A stretch of DNA of 23,958 nucleotides from Neisseriaceae bacterium (GTDB lineage: Bacteria > Pseudomonadota > Gammaproteobacteria > Burkholderiales > UBA11063), in the NCBI GenBank assembly GCA_027371515.1, contig DAHXMX010000002.1, positions 1-23,958 of the forward strand, written 5' to 3'. The notes under the pieces are model-generated. The model saw only the letters and a program-made list of their open reading frames with translations. It was not told where the DNA came from and did not search any database. The stretch's first letter is position 1. Each line of letters starts with the position of its first letter. This document shows, piece by piece, positions 7,665-14,773 of the stretch. The position numbers and the translations under genes are program-made.

Positions 7665-9572
7665 CTAATCAGTTAACTTTAATATTATAGCTGCTTGTGG
7701 TGGAATTTTAAGTGTTATCTTTTGATGAAAACCATGACTTGAGTCAGGTTGCGTTAATAATTTGTCGCTAATAATTTGACCACTACCGCCAAACTCAAGA
7801 CGGTCTGAGTTAAATACTTCAATATAACTACCAGCTTCAGGAACGCCAATATTAAAATCGTAATATACTATTGGAGTAAAATTAATAATAAAAATTAAAT
7901 CGTCATAACGATGTAATCCGTGGCGAACAAATGAAATAATACTTTGTTCATTATTATCTGCATCAATCCAGCTAAACCCTCGAGGTTCATAATCAAATGT
8001 CCAGAGTGCGTTGTGGTTTAAATAAAACTGATTCAACTCTTTAAAAAACATTAGGGTTTCTTTATGAGTATGAAATTCATCAATAATATGCCATTGAAGT
8101 TGTTCGTATTCACGCCATTCAATAAATTGTGCAAATTCACACCCCATAAATAACAATTTTTTACCAGGGTGACCAATCATATAGGTAGCGTATAACCTCA
8201 AGGATGCAAACTTATTCCATAGATCACCATACATTTTATTTATCAAGGATTTTTTACCATGGACTACTTCATCGTGTGATATAGGTAAGATAAATTTTTC
8301 TGAATAATTATAAAGCATAGAAAAATTAATCTTATTATGATGATATTTACGATATATTGGATCTAACTCCATATATTTTAAGGTATCATTCATCCACCCC
8401 ATATTCCATTTAAAATCAAATCCCATTCCACCATATTCAACCGGTGTGGTTATTTGTGGCCATGACGAAGACTCTTCAGCAATTGTAATTGCTCCACGTA
8501 CTGAATGCTTTACTATGTAATTAAATTCTTTAAGAAAATTAATTGCTTCTAAATTTTGATTATTCCCATATATATTTTGTTGCCATTCACCGTATTCACG
8601 ATTATAGTCTAAATATAACATGTTAGAAACTGCATCAACTCTTAAGCCATCAATATGAAATTCTTTGAGCCAATATAATGCATTGGAGATTAAGAAACAT
8701 TTGACTTCATTACGACCTAAATCAAAATTATGCGCTCCCCATCCTTTATTGTGAGCTTTCCAATAATCTTGATATTCATAGCATGCGCTGCCATCAAAAT
8801 TAATTAACCCATGCTCGTCTTTACAAAAATGTCCTGACACCCAATCAAGTATTACACCGATATTTGCCATATGTAATTTATTGATTAAATGCTTTAGCCC
8901 TTGTGCACTACCATGACGACTATTGACTGAATAATACCCAGTTGCTTGATATCCCCATGACGCATCTAATGGATGCTCATGTAGTGGCATCAACTCAATA
9001 TGAGTATAACCCATAAACTTAATGTATTGAGGTAGTATCTCACTTATCTCTTCATAAGTCATAAAGCGACCATTAATAGTTTTCCATGAAGCTAAATGTA
9101 ATTCATAGATATTAATTGGACTTGTATAGTGATTATTATGTTCTCTCCAATGTAGCCATTCATGGTCAGTCCATTGATATTTTGTATTAAAGTTAATCAT
9201 CGATGCAGTATTTGGGCGTAATTCAGATGCAACTGCATAGGGATCACTTTTATATACGGTGTGATTAGTAAATTTATTTGTAATCGCAAATTTATATTTC
9301 ATTCCATGTTGGACATTTGGAATAAAAACACTCCAGATTCCAGCATCGCTAATTCGTTGCATACAGTATTCATCTTTGTGTTGCCAATAATCAAAATCAC
9401 CAATTACACAAATACGACTTGCATTTGGTGCCCATGTTGTAAAACGTACACCTTCTTGGTTATTTTCTGTTGTTTTATGTGCGCCCATAAATTTATATGC
9501 GCTAAAGTGCTTGCCTTCATGGAACAAATATTCATCAACCGATGAGATTGGACGATCTGTATTTGTTTGCAT
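7665..9572 (-). CDS. glgB: 1,4-alpha-glucan branching enzyme
   Basis: Cuts alpha-1,4 chains and rejoins them as alpha-1,6 branches in glycogen. I choose the ATG at 9572 (635 residues), because AAGGA lies 8 nt before it; a GTG at 9578 is too close to that site. A CBM48 domain (about 15-115, with FTTWAPNASRICVIGDF) precedes the GH13 barrel. Motifs are DWVSGHF (244-250), nucleophile Asp313 in DGLRVD, the catalytic Glu of AEES (about 366), and ISHDEVVHGK (about 431-440). It lacks the extra N1 domain of the roughly 730-residue enterobacterial enzymes. First gene of an operon with pullulanase; no glgC, glgA or phosphorylase gene is in the window. Confidence 0.95.
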   Translation of the reverse strand: MQTNTDRPISSVDEYLFHEGKHFSAYKFMGAHKTTENNQEGVRFTTWAPNASRICVIGDFDYWQHKDEYCMQRISDAGIWSVFIPNVQHGMKYKFAITNKFTNHTVYKSDPYAVASELRPNTASMINFNTKYQWTDHEWLHWREHNNHYTSPINIYELHLASWKTINGRFMTYEEISEILPQYIKFMGYTHIELMPLHEHPLDASWGYQATGYYSVNSRHGSAQGLKHLINKLHMANIGVILDWVSGHFCKDEHGLINFDGSACYEYQDYWKAHNKGWGAHNFDLGRNEVKCFLISNALYWLKEFHIDGLRVDAVSNMLYLDYNREYGEWQQNIYGNNQNLEAINFLKEFNYIVKHSVRGAITIAEESSSWPQITTPVEYGGMGFDFKWNMGWMNDTLKYMELDPIYRKYHHNKINFSMLYNYSEKFILPISHDEVVHGKKSLINKMYGDLWNKFASLRLYATYMIGHPGKKLLFMGCEFAQFIEWREYEQLQWHIIDEFHTHKETLMFFKELNQFYLNHNALWTFDYEPRGFSWIDADNNEQSIISFVRHGLHRYDDLIFIINFTPIVYYDFNIGVPEAGSYIEVFNSDRLEFGGSGQIISDKLLTQPDSSHGFHQKITLKIPPQAAIILKLTD

Positions 9573-9617
9573 AATCACTTTCCTTGTTGTAAATTAGTTA
9601 TCATATTTAACATGAAT

Positions 9618-9626
9618 ATTTTAACA
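9618..9626 (-). promoter_or_regulatory. putative extended -10 promoter of glgB-pulA
   Basis: Minus strand TGTTAAAAT, the same 9-mer as before gapA, the acyl-CoA ligase and phaJ-pta. No clear -35. Most of these bases (9621-9626) also form the TTAACA -35 of the divergent transpeptidase promoter. Confidence 0.45.
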
Positions 9627-9650
9627 TAAGTAATTTTAATCTGCGATAAT
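9621..9650 (+). promoter_or_regulatory. putative promoter of the L,D-transpeptidase gene
   Basis: TTAACA at 9621-9626 (5 of 6 to the -35 consensus), an 18-nt spacer, and GATAAT at 9645-9650 preceded by TGC, an extended -10. The start is expected near 9656. AAGGA at 9673-9677 precedes the ATG at 9691 by 13 nt. Confidence 0.5.
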
Positions 9651-9660
9651 AACGTTATCG
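9644..9660. promoter_or_regulatory. operator-like inverted repeat CGATAA-N5-TTATCG
   Basis: Perfect 6-nt arms CGATAA (9644-9649) and TTATCG (9655-9660) around TAACG. The site covers the -10 hexamer and predicted start of the transpeptidase promoter, where a bound repressor would block RNA polymerase. The resemblance to LacI/GalR-type half-sites (GATAACGTTATC) is loose. Confidence 0.4.
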
Positions 9661-9690
9661 GTTTCTAGTTTCAAGGACTTATATAATAGT

Positions 9691-11331
9691 ATGAATAGTA
9701 TCAAATATGGTTTGCGTTTTTTATCTTTAATCTTATTGATTTTAGCTAATCATATATATGCAAGTACCGTTGAAGAGCAACTGAAAGCCAATATAGTTGA
9801 TAGCAACTTTTTTAGACCAATGTGCAATAAAAATAGCAGATGCAGAAGTGCATTGACTAAGCAGTTTTATGTTCAAAACAATGCAATTCCTATTTGGGTG
9901 CAGGATAATCATATCAAAAAAGATGCAGAGTCATTGATTGCCATTATTAAAGATTCTTATAAAGATGGAATAAATTCAAATAATTACACGCTAGATAATG
10001 TAGAAGAGCTTATAACTGAGTATAATAATAGTAAAGAAAGTAGCGATAGGTCAGCTATTTTAGCTAATTTAGACGCAAGTCTTACTGATTTATTTTTTCA
10101 GTATGCTAATACGTTGGTTTATGGTCAAATTAATATTAAAGAAGTTTATCCAACTTGGAATATTAATAAACATTCTATTGATTTAATTGCTAAACTTAAC
10201 GAAATAAATAAAAATAATATAAATGATATTGTTAATTCATTATTACCAACTGATCCGCAATATCAAAAACTAAAAGATAAACTTGCTATTTATCAACAAA
10301 TTGTAATTAATGGAGGATGGAAAACTATTCCTAATGGACCAAAATTAAAATTGGGAGATAAATCTAAGCGAGTGCAATTACTTCAAGAACGTTTGCTAAT
10401 CACTGGTGAACTTAATTCAATCAAACAAAAAGGTGTTTTTGATAAATCATTAAAAAAAGCAGTAATGCTGTTTCAGAAAAGCCATGGAATATATCCAGAT
10501 GGCATTGTTGGTCAAAGTACTTTACAAGCTCTTAATGTGTCAGCTGAAATGCGTACTAGACAAATAGAATTAAATATGGAACGTATTCGTTTATTACCTA
10601 ATGATTTAGGTAGAAAGTATATCTTAGTTAATATCCCTGATTATTCTTTAGCGGTATTTGACGATAATAAAATGATATTATCAATGCCTGTTATTGTAGG
10701 ACGTGATCAAAAGTTGCAAAGTTGTGTACTAAGTAGTGCAATTCGGTATGTTGATTTTAATCCATATTGGTATATACCCAATAGTATTGCGATAAAAGAA
10801 ATTTTGCCGAAATTAAAGCGCGATCCAAAGTATTTATACAACCACAATATGGAGGTATTCACTAATTATGGTACACCGCCGATTGACCCAACTACAATTG
10901 ATTGGAAAAGTATAAGTGAATCAAATTTTTCATATAAGTTTAGACAAATACCAAGTGAAAGCAATCCGTTGGGACAGGTTAAATTTATATTTCCTAATAG
11001 TTGTGGAATCTATCTGCATGACACTTCAGATCCTGAGTTGTTTAAGCATTCAAAACGTGCGTTTAGCCATGGGTGCATTAGAATTGGTAAACCTATTGAC
11101 TTAGCGACATATTTATTATCTGATAAATCAAACTGGACGCGAGACCAAATATTAAGTACTATTAAAACAGGTAAAAATAAAGCAATCTATTTATCTGAAC
11201 CAATAAATATATATATTGTATATCAAACAGCATGGGTAAATGAAAGTGGTATTTTACAATTCAGAAATGATATTTATAACATTGATAGCGTAGCATATAC
11301 ATTAGTTAATAAACCAGTAAATGCTAAGTAA
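9691..11331 (+). CDS. murein L,D-transpeptidase, YcbB/LdtD-like
   Basis: A 546-residue envelope protein predicted to make 3-3 peptidoglycan cross-links between meso-diaminopimelate residues. Residues 1 to about 25 are a signal peptide (charged start, hydrophobic LSLILLILA, small residues at HIYA), so the enzyme acts in the periplasm. A YcbB-type N-terminal scaffold follows, then a peptidoglycan-binding domain (about 224-285, with LKLGDKSKRVQLLQ and YPDGIVGQSTLQALN). The YkuD catalytic domain begins near 310 (YILVNIPDYSLAVF) and ends with IYLHDTSDPELF and SHGCIRIG, nucleophile Cys462. Length and domain order match LdtD rather than the short ErfK/YbiS enzymes. A single-gene unit, divergent from glgB, with an operator-like repeat on its promoter; its 3' end faces the hydrolase gene 21 nt away. 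Confidence 0.9.
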   Translation: MNSIKYGLRFLSLILLILANHIYASTVEEQLKANIVDSNFFRPMCNKNSRCRSALTKQFYVQNNAIPIWVQDNHIKKDAESLIAIIKDSYKDGINSNNYTLDNVEELITEYNNSKESSDRSAILANLDASLTDLFFQYANTLVYGQINIKEVYPTWNINKHSIDLIAKLNEINKNNINDIVNSLLPTDPQYQKLKDKLAIYQQIVINGGWKTIPNGPKLKLGDKSKRVQLLQERLLITGELNSIKQKGVFDKSLKKAVMLFQKSHGIYPDGIVGQSTLQALNVSAEMRTRQIELNMERIRLLPNDLGRKYILVNIPDYSLAVFDDNKMILSMPVIVGRDQKLQSCVLSSAIRYVDFNPYWYIPNSIAIKEILPKLKRDPKYLYNHNMEVFTNYGTPPIDPTTIDWKSISESNFSYKFRQIPSESNPLGQVKFIFPNSCGIYLHDTSDPELFKHSKRAFSHGCIRIGKPIDLATYLLSDKSNWTRDQILSTIKTGKNKAIYLSEPINIYIVYQTAWVNESGILQFRNDIYNIDSVAYTLVNKPVNAK

Positions 11332-11352
11332 TAAATACTAACTTTAATGAGT

Positions 11353-12201
11353 TTAGCTTTTAATAAAATCAACAAGTTGACTAATCAAATGGTCATCTTT
11401 TAATACACCGGAGTGATCTAAATTGTGTGTGGTAATAAATTTGGCTGTTGGCCATATTTTAGCTAATTTCACTCCCTCGGTGTATGGAATTACGTTATCA
11501 TTTGTATCATGAATAATTAGACCATTATAAGGTATTCCATTAGGATATAATCTTTTTAAATTAAATTTATTATGGTCAATTTTCATAATCTTTTGAACTA
11601 TATTTTCAAAATGATGATGAGTTGTAGTGGGTAAGTTTGCTTGTTCAATAAACTTACTTACCATCATTTGACTGGTTACTGGTATTGCGAGGGTAATAAC
11701 TTTATTCACGCTACAATTGTCAATAAAAGGTAATTCTGTCAAAGTACAGATACCGCCTAAAGAATGAGCTACTACTATAATTGGTTTGTAGATACTAATT
11801 AATTTATGTAAAAATCTTCTATATTGCATACCGTTAGTAGTTATGCCATCTGAGTTACCATGTGCAGGAGCATCAAAAGTATAAATAGTATAATCTTTTT
11901 CTGCTAATAATCGCATAATAAGTTTACGTTGAGTTAAGGCATGACTACTCCATCCGTGTGCTAACAGAACAACTTTTGCTCCATTACCAAAACAATAACC
12001 GCGCATATTTTTATTTTCGAATTTTAGATTAAGCACTTGGGATAACTGAATTAAATCTGTATCGCTTGGTAATGGTTTATTACGAAATGGACGAGCAAAA
12101 AAACTACCATACGCAAATCTAGCAATCAGTTTTGGAGTAATTTTGCCACCAATTTTAAATAGATATTTAATAGTTTTTAATTTAAATTCTCTAGAAATCA
12201 T
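11353..12201 (-). CDS. alpha/beta-hydrolase fold protein
   Basis: A 282-residue single-domain hydrolase. AHGWSSH (81-87) supplies the oxyanion-loop region, FDAPAHGNSDG follows, and the nucleophile elbow is AHSLGG with Ser147. The acid is probably Asp near 235 in HDTNDNVIP, and the base is His263 in LDHSG. No export signal is evident, so it is probably a cytoplasmic esterase, lipase or acylhydrolase; the substrate is unknown. It starts 5 nt after the stop of the radical SAM gene and is the last of three minus-strand genes. No strong ribosome site is visible, which fits translational coupling. The gap to the convergent transpeptidase gene is 21 nt, with only a weak stem in it. Confidence 0.8.
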   Translation of the reverse strand: MISREFKLKTIKYLFKIGGKITPKLIARFAYGSFFARPFRNKPLPSDTDLIQLSQVLNLKFENKNMRGYCFGNGAKVVLLAHGWSSHALTQRKLIMRLLAEKDYTIYTFDAPAHGNSDGITTNGMQYRRFLHKLISIYKPIIVVAHSLGGICTLTELPFIDNCSVNKVITLAIPVTSQMMVSKFIEQANLPTTTHHHFENIVQKIMKIDHNKFNLKRLYPNGIPYNGLIIHDTNDNVIPYTEGVKLAKIWPTAKFITTHNLDHSGVLKDDHLISQLVDFIKS

Positions 12202-12206
12202 AGTTG

Positions 12207-13046
12207 TTATAAATAATATTTTACCTTTATGTTATTAGATTGTAGTTTAGCTGCAAGATTTGCTAAAAATTCTAGACTAACTGATGAAACATTATGCCCC
12301 TCTTGAAGTGCTGGATTACGTATTGTTGAATATAAAAGCACACCCTTTATTTGAGATCTAAATTGAGTTACAAATTCAACATAAGCATTTAATTCATCTT
12401 GTGATGGGTCTAGTCCTTCTATTCTAAACATACAAGTCTGAATGTAAGTTGTAATTATTTGACAAGCGCTTAATAAACGTTTAGCAATACTATTAACATC
12501 AAGATTAACTTGATTAACTTGATTAATACCACTTGGTGTTGCACGATCTAATTTAAACCATATTTCACCATTTAATTGTTGTAATTTAATTAAGCTGTTT
12601 TGTATATCAACTCGATCTATTTCACTACCATTAGTGATTAATATTGATTTAACTTCATTCCCTAGCTTGTATTTAAATCTTAATTTTTCAACAATTTCTA
12701 TTACTTGATAAAATTGTTTAGAAAGCGTAGATTCACCATTACCTGATAGACAAATATCATTAAAACGCGCTAAATTAGGTGGTGCATTTAAACGAATGTA
12801 ATCACCATTAATAATTAAATTTAACATATGATCTAATTCATATTCTAAACGTTCTAATTCAATATCATCTGGTTTACCACGTATTAAATTATCTACTTGG
12901 CAATAAACACATCGCCAATTACAAGCATTGTTCGGGTTGAGATTAATACCAAGAGATACACCTTCAGCACGTCTGGATACTACGGGGTATATGTATTTAA
13001 ATCCAATATATGCAGTACGTGAATGGTCTTTAAAATTAAGCACCAT
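12207..13046 (-). CDS. radical SAM protein of unknown function (COG0731-like)
   Basis: A 279-residue radical SAM enzyme. The cluster site CNWRCVYC (C-x3-C-x2-C, Cys42, Cys46 and Cys49) follows GINLNPNNA, and DICLSGNGEST fits the usual SAM-contact glycine motif. The N-terminal stretch YIYPVVSRRAEGVSLG is one I associate with a family widespread in Proteobacteria and annotated only as radical SAM or Fe-S oxidoreductase. The nearest described relatives are the wyosine-type tRNA enzymes, but that does not establish its reaction. The ATG at 13046 has AAGGA (plus-strand 13058-13062) 11 nt upstream, inside the last codons of the stress-protein gene. A Gln-Val-Asn repeat near residues 174-182 comes from a 9-nt repeat in the DNA. 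Confidence 0.8.
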   Translation of the reverse strand: MVLNFKDHSRTAYIGFKYIYPVVSRRAEGVSLGINLNPNNACNWRCVYCQVDNLIRGKPDDIELERLEYELDHMLNLIINGDYIRLNAPPNLARFNDICLSGNGESTLSKQFYQVIEIVEKLRFKYKLGNEVKSILITNGSEIDRVDIQNSLIKLQQLNGEIWFKLDRATPSGINQVNQVNLDVNSIAKRLLSACQIITTYIQTCMFRIEGLDPSQDELNAYVEFVTQFRSQIKGVLLYSTIRNPALQEGHNVSSVSLEFLANLAAKLQSNNIKVKYYL

Positions 13047-13054
13047 TAATGATT

Positions 13055-13510
13055 TTATCCTTTTAGTTTTTTATGCTTAGTAATCAAAAGTATTGGGATG
13101 ATTGTGTGATGTGCAATGCTTTCCACTACTCCACCAGTAATAAAGTGTGAAAATGAACCTAAATGATGATTACCTAAAATAAATAAATCAGCTCCCCAAG
13201 TGCTTGCATCATCAACTAACATACTGGCTAAATCTGTGCCGTAATTTTCAAGCAACGCTACTTCAGCATTAACTCCTGATGCGGCAATTTTGCTTTTAAT
13301 ATGATCTAAAAATTTATTAGCAATATCAATTAAAGTGTTTTTTAATTCAATTACTCCAACCATTTCAATACCAAAGGTAATTTGCTCTAAATTAACCACA
13401 TGAACAACTCTTAATGCAGTATTATTTGATTTTGCAAACTGCAATGCATCATCTAATATTAGATTTGATATATCTGAATTATCAATCGGTACATAAACTT
13501 TTTTAAACAT
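13055..13510 (-). CDS. universal stress protein, UspA family
   Basis: A small cytoplasmic Usp-fold protein of 151 residues from the ATG at 13510. The in-frame ATG at 13519 is rejected because the ribosome site AAAGGA overlaps it and stands 8 nt before the second ATG. The start VYVPIDNSD is the Usp beta-1 with the Asp found in nucleotide-binding members. Near the C-terminus GNHHLGSFSHFITGGVVES aligns with the ATP-loop G-x2-G-x9-G-S/T, but the second Gly is His and the last Ser/Thr is Gly. ATP binding is therefore uncertain. Its role is probably stress or energy-state signalling. First gene of a unit with the radical SAM and hydrolase genes. Confidence 0.87.
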   Translation of the reverse strand: MFKKVYVPIDNSDISNLILDDALQFAKSNNTALRVVHVVNLEQITFGIEMVGVIELKNTLIDIANKFLDHIKSKIAASGVNAEVALLENYGTDLASMLVDDASTWGADLFILGNHHLGSFSHFITGGVVESIAHHTIIPILLITKHKKLKG

Positions 13511-13542
13511 GATCGGCATCCTTTAAAAAATATTACAACTAC

Positions 13543-13551
13543 ATTATAACA
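13543..13551 (-). promoter_or_regulatory. putative extended -10 promoter of the usp operon
   Basis: Minus strand TGTTATAAT: a perfect TATAAT with the TGn extension. The transcript would start near 13537, about 27 nt before the ATG. No good -35 is visible. Confidence 0.55.
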
Positions 13552-13605
13552 CATTATGTATTATTAGTTATTAGTAATGTGATATGTTGTACTTGTACTT
13601 TTTAA

Positions 13606-13627
13606 ATATATATATATATATATATAT
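13606..13627. repeat. (AT)11 dinucleotide microsatellite
   Basis: Twenty-two bases of strictly alternating AT in the usp/gapA divergent region. It lies roughly 55 bp from the -10 element of each promoter. Able to form a cruciform and prone to slippage. Confidence 0.9.
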
Positions 13628-13661
13628 GCAGAATATAATGCGCGGTGCATAATAAAAATTA

Positions 13662-13690
13662 AACTAGTTAATTTATGCTTGTGTTAAAAT
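13662..13690 (+). promoter_or_regulatory. putative promoter of gapA
   Basis: TAAAAT at 13685-13690 preceded by TGT, an extended -10, with a weak TTTATG -35 at 13662-13667 and 17-nt spacing. A strong AAGGA (13713-13717) sits 9 nt before the ATG at 13727, as expected of a highly translated glycolytic gene. Confidence 0.5.
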
Positions 13691-13726
13691 GTGGAAAGTT
13701 AGTAATTTAAAAAAGGAATATAGATT

Positions 13727-14737
13727 ATGGCAATTAAAGTTGCAATAAATGGCTATGGTAGAATTGGTAGAGCAATTTTACGCTCATTATATGAAAACAA
13801 GAGAACTAATGAAATTCAGGTTGTTGCAATTAATAATATCGGTAGTAATTTAGAAATTCAGGCTCATTTAACTCAGAATGACTCTGTTCATGGCTATTTT
13901 AACTCTAAAGTAGAGTATGATGCTAATCATTTAATAATTGATGGTCATAAAATTAAATTTTTAGAAGAAAAAAACCCAGCTAATCTACCATGGAAAGAGC
14001 TTGGTGTTGATGTGGTATTTGAATGTACAGGTATTTTTACTTCTAAAGCTAAATCAAGTGCACATATTATAGCAGGTGCTCGTAAAGTAATTATATCAGC
14101 TCCAGGAGGGGAAGATGTTGATGCAACCATTGTTCATGGAGTTAATCATCAATTAATAACAAAAAATATGACTGTTATTTCTAATGCTTCATGTACTACT
14201 AACTGTTTAGCACCTATTGCTAAAATCTTAAATGATTTAGTAGGTATTGAAACTGGATTAATGACTACAATTCATTCATATACTAGCGATCAAGTATTAT
14301 TAGATAATTATCATAGTGATATGCATCGTGCACGGGCTGCAGCTTTATCTATGATTCCCACAAAAACAGGTGCAGCTAAAGCTGTTGGTTTAGTGCTTCC
14401 TGAATTAAAAGGTAAACTTGATGGATTAGCTATTCGTGTGCCAACACCTAATGTGTCATTGGTAGATTTAGTATTTACTGCTAAACGTAAAACTTCAGTT
14501 GAAGAAATAAATAATGCAATTATTGATGCAGCTAATGGTAAGTTTAAAGGTGTTTTAAGCGTTAATACTAAATCATTAGTATCGATTGATTTTAATCATA
14601 ATCCGCATTCATCAATTTTTGATGCCACTCAAACTAGAGTATCCGGTAATTTAGTTAAAGTATTTAGTTGGTATGATAATGAATGGGGTTTTTCTAATCG
14701 TATGTTGGATAATGCTATTGTGTTAATGAACGCATAA
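13727..14737 (+). CDS. gapA: glyceraldehyde-3-phosphate dehydrogenase
   Basis: Oxidises glyceraldehyde 3-phosphate to 1,3-bisphosphoglycerate with NAD+ in glycolysis and runs in reverse in gluconeogenesis. The 336 residues are full length. The Rossmann motif INGYGRIGR (7-15) opens the NAD domain. Catalytic Cys156 is in SNASCTTNC, His183 is in TTIHSYTSDQ, and the end carries SWYDNEWGFSNRM. Phrases such as LPWKELGVDVVFECTG and SVDFNHNPHSS fit the betaproteobacterial GapA group. They are shared in part with erythrose-4-phosphate dehydrogenase (Epd), but the KTGAAKAVGLVLPELKGKLDG region favours GAPDH. Monocistronic by position. Its end faces the MFS gene, whose 3' end carries a long hairpin. Confidence 0.94.
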   Translation: MAIKVAINGYGRIGRAILRSLYENKRTNEIQVVAINNIGSNLEIQAHLTQNDSVHGYFNSKVEYDANHLIIDGHKIKFLEEKNPANLPWKELGVDVVFECTGIFTSKAKSSAHIIAGARKVIISAPGGEDVDATIVHGVNHQLITKNMTVISNASCTTNCLAPIAKILNDLVGIETGLMTTIHSYTSDQVLLDNYHSDMHRARAAALSMIPTKTGAAKAVGLVLPELKGKLDGLAIRVPTPNVSLVDLVFTAKRKTSVEEINNAIIDAANGKFKGVLSVNTKSLVSIDFNHNPHSSIFDATQTRVSGNLVKVFSWYDNEWGFSNRMLDNAIVLMNA

Positions 14738-14773
14738 TATAGGCTACATTATTTTAATTTTTTCAAATGAATG

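Noticed and set aside
9682..9687. Perfect TATAAT directly before the transpeptidase ATG
   Set aside because: It would place the transcription start at or just inside the start codon; the TTAACA/TGC-GATAAT promoter further upstream leaves room for the AAGGA ribosome site.
11338..11360. Possible terminator between the transpeptidase and hydrolase genes
   Set aside because: The stem is short, bulged and all but one pair are A-T or lie at the edge; too weak to call.
12503..12526. Short tandem repeat of about 9 nt in the radical SAM gene
   Set aside because: Fewer than three units, in frame, encoding a Gln-Val-Asn stretch; ordinary low-complexity coding sequence.
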